This document shows positions 1 to 5,320 of a DNA stretch of 5,320 nt, in pieces (within the stretch, counting starts at the first letter, position 1; every line of letters starts with the position of its first letter). The notes under the pieces were generated by a model. It did not search any database. It had not been told where the DNA came from and saw only the letters and a list, made by a program, of their open reading frames with translations. The stretch is taken from positions 1 to 5,320 of the forward strand of contig JAOAPJ010000241.1 of the NCBI GenBank assembly GCA_025462805.1. The letters are read 5' to 3'. This stretch comes from Acidobacteriaceae bacterium (GTDB lineage: Bacteria; Acidobacteriota; Terriglobia; Terriglobales; Acidobacteriaceae). The translations under genes were made by a program, and so were the position numbers.

Positions 1-1744
1 TGCCATAGCTCAGGCCACCCCGAACTTTGGACCGAACGTGCTGGTCTTCGATCCGAGCATGTCGACTGCTCAGATTCAGTCACAGGTCAACGCCATCGCC
101 ACTCAGCAGGTTAGCAACCAGTTCGGCCCGCAACGCTATGCACTGCTGTTCAAGCCTGGCGTGTATGGCAACGCGGCAGCTCCGCTCGTGTTTCAGGTTG
201 GCTACTACACAGATGTAGCCGGTCTGGGCGCGCAGCCGGGTGATGTCACGATCAACGGTCGCGTCGAAGTTTATAACCAGTGCTTCGGCCCGGGCAATTG
301 CATTGCGCTCGATAATTTCTGGCGCTCGCTATCGAACCTGACGATCAACGTGACCAGCCCCTCAGGCTTGGGTGGCTGCCAGAAATCTGCCAATTTCTGG
401 GCGGTCTCCCAGGCGGCGCCGATGCGCCGGGTCAACGTGACTGGCGGCAACCTTTCGTTTATGGATTACTGCTCGGATGGCCCGCAATTCGCCAGCGGAG
501 GCTTCCTCGCCGACTCTGCGACAGGCTTTATCGTCAGCGGGTCACAGCAGCAGTTCTATGTACGGGACAGCAACATAGGTGGCTGGTCCAACGGGGTATG
601 GAACCAGGTGTTCTCCGGTGTCGTCGGAGCGCCCCCACCGACCTACCCGGCTCCCAACCCATACACGGTGCTGCCGGCTACCCCCGTCAGCCGCGAAAAA
701 CCATTCCTCTCTGTGGATGCCAAGGGCAACTACAGCGTCTTTGCACCGGCGCTCAGGACGAACTCGGTGGGGACGAGTTGGGGGGCCACCAGCACAACCC
801 CAGGCCGCTCGCTGCCGATCAGCAGCTTCTTCATCGCCAGTCCCTCCACCTCGGTTCAGGACATCAACTCGCAGTTGGCTCGCGGCCAGAACCTGATCCT
901 TACCCCCGGCGTCTACCAATATGACCGCTCCATCGAAGTGAAGCGGCCGGATACAGTCGTCCTGGGTCTTGGCCTCGCGACGCTGGTACCCCAGGCAGGC
1001 ACGGCCGCCATCACCATCTCGCATGTGGATGGCGTGCAGGTTGCCGGCCTGATCATCGATGCAGGGCCGGTGACTTCGCCGGTGCTGTTCCAGGTAGGCA
1101 AGCCGAATGGCGAGAAGCCGAGCAATGCAGCCGATCCGGTTACGCTGAGCGATGTGTACTTCCGCATCGGTGGCGCGACCGTGGGCACCGCGACCACCAG
1201 CTTGCAGGTCGACGAGGACAACGTCATTCTGGATAACATCTGGGGCTGGCGCGCCGATCACGGCGCCGGCGCCACCTGGACCGGCAATGTGGCCGATCAC
1301 GGATTGGTGGTGAACGGAAATAATGTAACCGCCATGGGTCTGTTCATCGAGCACTATGAAAAGGAGCAGGTGCTCTGGAACGGCAATGGCGGAGAGACCA
1401 TCTTCTACCAGAGCGAGTTGCCCTATGATCCGCCCACCCAGAGTGCCTGGACTGATGGCACGGCCAACGGTTATCCCTCCTACGTGGTGACGAATGGAGT
1501 CACGACTCACCAGACCTACGGCTTCGGTATCTACTCCTTCTTCGATCCGACGCGAAACAATAACACCTACATCATCGAAGACAACGCCATGACAGTTCCG
1601 GCTACTACCGGTGTCATGGTCCACCATGCGGGCACGGTCTGGCTCAGCGGCACCGGCGAGATCACCCATGTCGTCAACGGAGCAGGCAACACGGCCAACC
1701 AGGCCAGCGCGGACAAGCTGCAGCCGGTCGAGCTCTACCCATAA
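1..1744 (+). CDS. Secreted double beta-helix protein, GH55-like (putative exo-beta-1,3-glucanase), 5' partial
   Basis: The frame is open from the first full codon (base 2) to TAA at 1742-1744, giving 580 visible residues; the true start lies left of the window. The first residues, AIAQATPNFGP, look like the end of a signal peptide (AxA before TPN), so nearly all the mature protein is present. Two similar blocks each open a beta-helix: residues 22-55 (ending LLFKPGVY) and 284-305 (ending LILTPGVY), the latter followed by RPDTVVLGLGLATLVP (315-330). This duplication fits GH55, whose members carry two right-handed beta-helices and release glucose or short products from beta-1,3-glucan. Glu472 in YQSELPYDPP lies about 108 residues from the end, as does the catalytic acid (Glu502) I recall for Streptomyces SacteLam55A; assigning it is inference. 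Four cysteines (94, 100, 126, 157) all lie in the first domain. The beta-helix fold is fairly sure, GH55 membership less so; homologs carry the doubtful label 'adenylyl cyclase', and no cyclase motif is seen. Confidence 0.8.
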   Translation, partial: AIAQATPNFGPNVLVFDPSMSTAQIQSQVNAIATQQVSNQFGPQRYALLFKPGVYGNAAAPLVFQVGYYTDVAGLGAQPGDVTINGRVEVYNQCFGPGNCIALDNFWRSLSNLTINVTSPSGLGGCQKSANFWAVSQAAPMRRVNVTGGNLSFMDYCSDGPQFASGGFLADSATGFIVSGSQQQFYVRDSNIGGWSNGVWNQVFSGVVGAPPPTYPAPNPYTVLPATPVSREKPFLSVDAKGNYSVFAPALRTNSVGTSWGATSTTPGRSLPISSFFIASPSTSVQDINSQLARGQNLILTPGVYQYDRSIEVKRPDTVVLGLGLATLVPQAGTAAITISHVDGVQVAGLIIDAGPVTSPVLFQVGKPNGEKPSNAADPVTLSDVYFRIGGATVGTATTSLQVDEDNVILDNIWGWRADHGAGATWTGNVADHGLVVNGNNVTAMGLFIEHYEKEQVLWNGNGGETIFYQSELPYDPPTQSAWTDGTANGYPSYVVTNGVTTHQTYGFGIYSFFDPTRNNNTYIIEDNAMTVPATTGVMVHHAGTVWLSGTGEITHVVNGAGNTANQASADKLQPVELYP

Positions 1745-1763
1745 CTGAACGCGAACAAAAGCA

Positions 1764-1791
1764 GAGGGGCGGCGCATCGAGCGCCGCCCTC
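1764..1791. terminator. Bidirectional intrinsic terminator between convergent genes
   Basis: The arms GAGGGGCGGCGC (1764-1775) and GCGCCGCCCTC (1781-1791) pair around the 5-base loop ATCGA, with one extra G bulged in the left arm. The stem is followed by TTGCTTT on the plus strand and, reading the minus strand, by TGCTTTTGTT. Flanking AAGC/GCTT bases (about 1758-1798) can extend the pairing. It starts 20 bases after the stop of the beta-helix gene and lies 17 bases beyond the stop of the phosphorylase gene, so it can serve both. The T tracts are interrupted, so efficiency may differ by direction. Confidence 0.8.
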
Positions 1792-1807
1792 TTGCTTTGC
1801 AGACTAG

Positions 1808-3580
1808 CTAGCGTGCGAGCGAATGCTCGAGCACGTGGGCCGAGTAGCTCGCCTTCTTCTCCGGGAAGTATGCGTTCGAGATGTACTGCTCCAGCATCCG
1901 CTGGGTGTTGAAGAATGAGCCGTTCATGGCGATGGTGGTCTGCATCACCTTGCGCCAGCCGGGCTGGTCCGTATAGTAGAGCGGCAGAATATTCTGTTCC
2001 AGTTTGCTGTAGAGGCTGTCTGCCTCCTCTTCGGGGCGGTCGTGATCGTCGATGGCCCACCCGGTTACGCCCTCAATGCAGCCTTCGATCCACCACCCGT
2101 CCAGCACACTCAGGCTGGGCACGCCGTTCAGGGCAGCCTTCATGCCGCTGGTCCCGGATGCTTCATAGGGTCGCAGCGGGTTGTTCAGCCACAGGTCCAC
2201 GCCGCCCGTTAGCAGGGCACCGAGGCGCCATTCGTAATCGGCGAGATAGAGGATGTGCAGGTTGTTCGAGGTCAGCCGTTGGGCCGCTTCGAACACGCGG
2301 CGGATAATGCTCTTTCCCGGCTCGTCTGCCGGGTGAGCCTTGCCGGCGTAGAGGATCTGTAGGCCGCCGTTCGCGTCGGCCAGACGAGCCAGCCGCTCCG
2401 GATCGGTGAAGAGCAGGTCCCCGCGCTTATAGGTGGCCACGCGCCGGGCAAAGCCGATGGTGAAGATGTTGCTGCGCAGTTCGACGCCGGTGCGCTTCTT
2501 CACCTCGCTCAGCAGGAGGTTCTTGCCGTCGGCGTGCGCGGCTGCGATCTCCTCGGTGGGAATGTCGATGGCGTAGCGCAGGTGCATGTTGTCTTCACGC
2601 CAGCGCGGCAGGTGCTTGTCAAAGGTGGCTGCCATGGCGGGAGCTGTCCAGGTGCCGGCGTGCACGCCGTTGGTGATGGCGGTGATCTCGTACTCGGGGA
2701 ACATGGCGCGGCTGACCTTGCCGTGCTGCATGGCAACGCCGTTCACGAAGCGCGACAGACCGAGCGCGATGTAGGTCATGTTGACCATGCCTTCGTGGCA
2801 CCCGCCGATACGCTCGATTGCGTGCGTGACCTCGTTTCCGAGGATGCGATAGGACTGCTCCATCGAGAAGCGATCGTGCCCGGCAGGCACTGGAGTATGG
2901 GTGGTAAAGACGCAGTGTTGCCGCACAGCGTCAAGATCGTTCTCCTGGGCGCTCACTAACGGAGCCCCGGCCAGGGTCTTCTCCAGATACGCGATGGTCA
3001 GCAGGGCGGCATGACCCTCATTCATGTGGTAAACGCCGATGCTGTGGCCCAGTGCCTCCAGCATGCGAAAGCCGCCCATCCCCAGCACGATCTCCTGCGC
3101 GAGACGGTAGTTGCTGTCCCCGCCATAGAGGCAGTCGGTCAGGGTGCGGTCATAGGGGCTGTTGGCCTCTAGATCCGCATCCAGCATGTAGATCGGAATG
3201 GTGTGACCGGTGACGCCTTCCATGTCATAGCGCCAGGCGCGGATGTGTACGGCACGGCCTTCGATGGTGACCACGACGGTGGGATCTTCCTGTGCCAGGC
3301 GCTCTTCCGGTCTCCAGGCCTGAGGCTGCTCGGTCTGCTGGCCTGTCGCGTCGAGAACCTGCCGGAAGTAGCCCTTGCGGTGCGCCAGCGTGACGGCGAC
3401 AAGCGGAACCCCGAGATCGGCAGCAGAGCGCAAAGTGTCCCCGGCCAGCACGCCCAGGCCGCCGCTGTAGGTGGGCATGCTGGGCTCAATCGCGATCTCC
3501 ATGGAGAAGTAGCCCACCATACCTTCGCCGGTGGCTGGCTGTATGGGACTCGAACTCCCGGTTTTCAATGTGTCATCCAT
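1808..3580 (-). CDS. glgP: Alpha-glucan (glycogen/maltodextrin) phosphorylase, short divergent GT35 type
   Basis: This cytoplasmic PLP-dependent enzyme would use phosphate to remove terminal alpha-1,4-linked glucose from glycogen or maltodextrin, yielding glucose-1-phosphate. The 590 residues are intact and collinear with the family: YFSMEIAIEPSMPTYSGGLG (24-43), HMNEGHAAL (185-193), TTHTPVPAGHDRF (226-238), TNGVHAGTW (303-311), the phosphate-site segment GFARRVATYKRGDLL (376-390), YAGKAHPADEPGK (411-423) and NPLRPYEASGTSGMKAALNG (467-486). Lys481 in SGMKAALNG matches the lysine that binds PLP in this family. It is much shorter than E. coli GlgP or MalP (about 800 residues), as expected for the divergent group (TIGR02094 type), and lacks the N-terminal DUF3417 region found in longer actinobacterial members. 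The start at 3580 has GAGGGGGAG 11 bases upstream. The alternative Met21 (codon at 3520) has AAGG only one base before it, too close to favour. Exact substrate preference (glycogen or maltodextrin) cannot be read from sequence. Confidence 0.95.
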   Translation of the reverse strand: MDDTLKTGSSSPIQPATGEGMVGYFSMEIAIEPSMPTYSGGLGVLAGDTLRSAADLGVPLVAVTLAHRKGYFRQVLDATGQQTEQPQAWRPEERLAQEDPTVVVTIEGRAVHIRAWRYDMEGVTGHTIPIYMLDADLEANSPYDRTLTDCLYGGDSNYRLAQEIVLGMGGFRMLEALGHSIGVYHMNEGHAALLTIAYLEKTLAGAPLVSAQENDLDAVRQHCVFTTHTPVPAGHDRFSMEQSYRILGNEVTHAIERIGGCHEGMVNMTYIALGLSRFVNGVAMQHGKVSRAMFPEYEITAITNGVHAGTWTAPAMAATFDKHLPRWREDNMHLRYAIDIPTEEIAAAHADGKNLLLSEVKKRTGVELRSNIFTIGFARRVATYKRGDLLFTDPERLARLADANGGLQILYAGKAHPADEPGKSIIRRVFEAAQRLTSNNLHILYLADYEWRLGALLTGGVDLWLNNPLRPYEASGTSGMKAALNGVPSLSVLDGWWIEGCIEGVTGWAIDDHDRPEEEADSLYSKLEQNILPLYYTDQPGWRKVMQTTIAMNGSFFNTQRMLEQYISNAYFPEKKASYSAHVLEHSLAR

Positions 3581-3591
3581 TGCAGAAATAA

Positions 3592-3600
3592 CTCCCCCTC
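3592..3600 (-). promoter_or_regulatory. Ribosome binding site of the phosphorylase gene
   Basis: Reading the minus strand, GAGGGGGAG ends 11 bases before the ATG at 3580. The 3' GGAG is the likely pairing core. The spacing is slightly long, but the purine run is strong, and it supports the upstream Met rather than Met21. Confidence 0.65.
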
Positions 3601-3627
3601 AGCCGTATCGCTTTGTTATGTGCTGCT

Positions 3628-3686
3628 TGCGATGCGGTCAACTCACAGAGTCGGACCCGAAATGCGCAACGTTTTCATCCATCGCA
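3628..3686 (-). promoter_or_regulatory. Possible leader RNA structure upstream of glgP
   Basis: In the minus-strand transcript, TGCGATG (3686-3680) can pair exactly with CATCGCA (3634-3628). Between them is a compact hairpin, GGTC-cg-ACTC-tgt-GAGT-t-GACC (3657-3636), with eight pairs and a small internal loop. The hairpin ends one base before the CATCGCA arm, so the stems could stack. It ends 27 bases before the ribosome binding site. I recognise no riboswitch class, there is no T tract to make it an attenuator, and stems of this size can arise by chance. Confidence 0.2.
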
Positions 3687-3741
3687 GATCAGGCGTCCCC
3701 TGCTTTTTTGACAACTTCATTTCCTACTTGGAATTGAACGT

Positions 3742-3750
3742 ATTTTAGCA
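3742..3750 (-). promoter_or_regulatory. Candidate extended -10 promoter for glgP
   Basis: The minus strand reads TGCTAAAAT: a TGN extension followed by TAAAAT, five of six matches to the sigma-70 -10 consensus, in the most AT-rich part of the gap. The -35 region is poor; CTTTCA, 15 bases upstream, matches only three positions. Extended -10 promoters can do without a strong -35. A start near 3735 would give a leader of about 155 bases before the phosphorylase ATG. Confidence 0.3.
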
Positions 3751-3908
3751 ACCAGGTCTTCCTGAAAGATATTGCCAGATCGTGCGACTTCCGTAGCAGG
3801 AATGCAGCCCGAAAGTCTATCCGCACTTCTACCAGTCGCTTAGCTCATTCAAGGCACCTGAAAAAAGCGCTCGTCGGTCGCCGTTCTCGGGCCCCCTCGA
3901 CCCGGTTG

Positions 3909-3936
3909 TAAAAACGCAATGCGCCTTGAGATGCGT
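3909..3936 (-). terminator. Possible weak terminator after the DUF2130 gene
   Basis: On the minus strand, ACGCA (3936-3932) can pair with TGCGT (3918-3914) around a 13-base loop, directly followed by TTTT (3913-3910). It lies about 60 bases after the DUF2130 stop codon, where a terminator is expected. The stem is only five pairs and the loop is large, so it may be inefficient or a chance match. A second T6 run at 3866-3861 has no good stem before it. Confidence 0.25.
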
Positions 3937-3995
3937 GTGCACGCCTGCTCAAGTTGTCTCTGCCCGGCAATTGTTGCGAGCCAGAATCGGTTCCC

Positions 3996-5297
3996 CTACA
4001 TGTTGTCCTCTGGTAATAGACGCATCTGCGGCTGCAAAGCATCAATGGCATCCACGGTGCGGCCGGCAATCGCCTGCAGGTCGCCGTTGATGCCTTCGCT
4101 CGCCTTCAGCACCAGCTCCAACTGCTTTTCGCGCTTAGCCCACTGCCGCTCCATGAACTTGCGCTCTGCGTCCAGATCGGCGCGCATGTCCGTGAACTTC
4201 TCGGCGATCGTCTCTACCCGGTGGCGGAACTGCGGGCCGGTCAGGTAGCTGTAGACCTCCTGGGCCTTGGTCTGCTCGCCTTCGCTGGCGCGGCGGGCGC
4301 GGGCCAACTCGATGACCGCCTGGCGAAGGGCGACCGCAACTGGCAGTGTGCAGCCCAGGCTGCTGACCCAGATCCCCTCAATGTGATCGAACAGGCTGAC
4401 ATCGCGGGGAAGCGTCTGCGTCACCAGCACGGCCAGCTCCGCTCCGGCGGCGCGCTGATCGCCCCGCAGCTTGGGCAGCCAGCCGTCTGACCAGTTGCGC
4501 GTTCGCTTGAACTCCCAAAGAATGCGGCCGCAGGCTTGGCCGGAGGCGTCCTTCACGGTGTGGAGGAGGTCTCCGCCAAACTCGCCCTTGGGCACCGGCT
4601 GGATCTCGTCCATCGGGAACCGCGTGCGCAGCTGCTGCTCGGCCTGGATCTCCAGCACTTCCCCCTGCGCCTGCTGCGAGCCCTGCTCCGCCTTGCGCTT
4701 CAGGTCATCGATCTGCCGGCGCAGCGCCTGGATCGCGTCGTCCTTGTCCTGCACCTGCAGACGCATCTGCTCCTCCACCTGCTGCTGTGCCAGGCGGCGG
4801 ACAGAAGCGAGCTCCTGCTGCACCTGCCGCTCTACCTGCAGCTTCAGCTCGCGCCGCTCGTCTTCCAGCGCGCGCTTCTGGCGCAGGAACTCGGCCTCCT
4901 GCTCCTGGGCTGCCCGCAGCTTGCCGTTCAGCGCCTCCAGCCGAGTCTGCTGCTCGGCCAACTCGCGGGCCTGGCGGTCGAGATCCGCCGCGACGTTCTT
5001 CTTGGCGCGCTCCGCCTCCTGCACGGCGACCTGCCGCCGCTCGATCTCCAGCCGTGTCCGCAACTGCTCGGCAATACGGCGCTCCGCCTCGGCGGCTTGT
5101 TGTTCCAGCGCGGCGGTCCGGTCAGCGACCTCTCGCTCCCGGCCCGCCAGGGCAGCCTGCTGCTCCCGCATCTGCTGCTGATACTTGCGCTCCACTGCAG
5201 CAATCAGCGGCGCGGCCAGTGACTCGGTCAGCTTCATCTCGTAGCCGCACTGCGTGCATTGCATGGTCTGCTCGACTGGACCCTGTACCTTCGACAT
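3996..5297 (-). CDS. DUF2130 family protein: CxxC knuckle, long coiled coil, PD-(D/E)XK-like C-terminal domain
   Basis: The 433-residue protein is complete and has no proven function. Residues 14-17 are CTQC followed by GYEMKLTESL, the knuckle and short helix usual at the start of this family; only one CxxC is present, so a full zinc ribbon is not formed by one chain. Residues 35-208 are almost all Q, E, R, A, K and L, a long predicted coiled coil. Residues 212-412 match the DUF2130 domain as I know it: GGDLLHTV (241-248), CGRILWEFKRTRNWSDGW (256-273), ELAVLVTQTLP (287-297), RRASEGEQTKAQEVYSYLTG (335-354) and QWAKREKQLE (385-394). Asp243 and Glu262-x-Lys264, with Glu216 in the helix before, form a PD-(D/E)XK-like signature, so nuclease or DNA-binding activity is inferred. 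There is no signal peptide or membrane segment, so it is cytoplasmic. The ATG at 5297 has GTGAGGT upstream; Met12 has no such site. Confidence 0.92.
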   Translation of the reverse strand: MSKVQGPVEQTMQCTQCGYEMKLTESLAAPLIAAVERKYQQQMREQQAALAGREREVADRTAALEQQAAEAERRIAEQLRTRLEIERRQVAVQEAERAKKNVAADLDRQARELAEQQTRLEALNGKLRAAQEQEAEFLRQKRALEDERRELKLQVERQVQQELASVRRLAQQQVEEQMRLQVQDKDDAIQALRRQIDDLKRKAEQGSQQAQGEVLEIQAEQQLRTRFPMDEIQPVPKGEFGGDLLHTVKDASGQACGRILWEFKRTRNWSDGWLPKLRGDQRAAGAELAVLVTQTLPRDVSLFDHIEGIWVSSLGCTLPVAVALRQAVIELARARRASEGEQTKAQEVYSYLTGPQFRHRVETIAEKFTDMRADLDAERKFMERQWAKREKQLELVLKASEGINGDLQAIAGRTVDAIDALQPQMRLLPEDNM

Positions 5298-5303
5298 TCG
5301 ATT

Positions 5304-5310
5304 ACCTCAC
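5304..5310 (-). promoter_or_regulatory. Ribosome binding site of the DUF2130 gene
   Basis: The minus strand reads GTGAGGT, with GAGG ending seven bases before the ATG at 5297. This fixes the start 11 codons upstream of Met12. Only 23 bases upstream of the ATG are in the window, so the promoter cannot be seen. Confidence 0.7.
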
Positions 5311-5320
5311 TGCACGGCTT

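Larger units (their letters stand above)
3581..3995. other. 415-base intergenic region, AT-richer than the genes
   Basis: No convincing gene is visible here on either strand. Base content drops sharply: 28/60 G/C at 3661-3720 and 23/60 at 3721-3780, against 43/60 in a sampled coding line (4861-4920). Read on the minus strand, it offers a possible weak terminator for the DUF2130 gene (3909-3936), an extended -10-like promoter element (3742-3750), a pair of possible stems (3628-3686) and the phosphorylase ribosome binding site (3592-3600). Only very short open frames occur, such as a 25-codon one at 3643-3720. The size and base content fit an ordinary promoter and leader region. The stretch from about 3751 to 3908 shows nothing I can name. 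Confidence 0.6.

Noticed and set aside
542..1777. Long open frame (411 codons) antisense to the beta-helix gene
   Set aside because: It lies opposite a gene with clear family motifs, its product shows no recognisable domain, and it would run through the terminator hairpin. It is a by-product of GC-rich codon use.
3542..3566. GGGAGTTCGAGTCCC on the minus strand, resembling a tRNA T-arm
   Set aside because: With the TTCGAGT loop in register, the T-stem has mismatches at two positions, no acceptor or anticodon arm is found nearby, and the bases encode residues of the phosphorylase N terminus.
3686..3714. TTGTCA (3714-3709) on the minus strand with TGATCT 17 bases on, as an alternative glgP promoter
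   Set aside because: The -35 is good (five of six), but the -10 matches only two positions. The TGCTAAAAT element at 3742-3750 is the better candidate.
3643..3720. 25-codon minus-strand open frame (MKLSKKQGTPDLRWMKTLRI...) in the putative glgP leader
   Set aside because: Its only Shine-Dalgarno-like bases (AGGA) sit just one base from the ATG, the length is expected by chance, and it has no run of regulatory codons. Conservation in relatives would be needed to revive it.
3708..3736. Perfect TTGACA (3708-3713) on the plus strand as a promoter -35
   Set aside because: At 17 bases downstream is GAATTG, with only one match to the -10 consensus, and no plus-strand gene follows in the gap.
3845..4069. 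74-codon minus-strand frame overlapping the end of the DUF2130 gene
   Set aside because: It overlaps the DUF2130 C-terminal coding sequence in another frame, has no clear ribosome binding site and shows no recognisable motif.
4471..5222. Two overlapping plus-strand open frames of 228 and 236 codons
   Set aside because: They are antisense to the coiled-coil part of the DUF2130 gene. Their biased Leu/Arg/Ser/Cys content is the complement of the Gln/Glu/Arg/Ala-rich coding strand.

Overview
The window comes from a GC-rich bacterium. The sampled coding line at 4861-4920 has 43 G/C out of 60, against 51 of 120 in the gap at 3661-3780. It carries three genes: one on the plus strand, cut by the left edge, and two on the minus strand. 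The closest family resemblances I recall (a secreted GH55-like double beta-helix protein, a short divergent glucan phosphorylase and a DUF2130 protein) would fit Acidobacteriota or another soil bacterium. No rRNA or marker gene is present, so this placement is a weak inference.

Layout. 1-1744 (+): almost the whole mature part of a secreted beta-helix protein resembling GH55 exo-beta-1,3-glucanases. Such proteins are often mislabelled 'adenylyl cyclase' or 'coagulation factor 5/8'. 1745-1807: a short convergent spacer holding one strong hairpin that can terminate transcription from both sides. 1808-3580 (-): a complete 590-residue alpha-glucan phosphorylase of the short divergent GT35 type. 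3581-3995: a 415-base, comparatively AT-rich gap with a possible promoter, possible leader structure and a possible weak terminator, but no convincing gene. 3996-5297 (-): a complete 433-residue DUF2130 protein with an N-terminal CxxC knuckle, a long coiled coil and a C-terminal domain with a PD-(D/E)XK-like nuclease signature.

How they fit together. The GH55-like enzyme would break down external beta-1,3-glucan, while the phosphorylase mobilises internal alpha-1,4-glucan. Both concern glucans, but the genes converge and differ in compartment and linkage, so no shared pathway is shown. The DUF2130 gene lies upstream of the phosphorylase on the same strand, but the 415-base gap with its own candidate promoter argues for separate units. 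I see no mobile element, CRISPR array, tRNA, rRNA or clear new multi-gene system. The least understood item is the DUF2130 protein.
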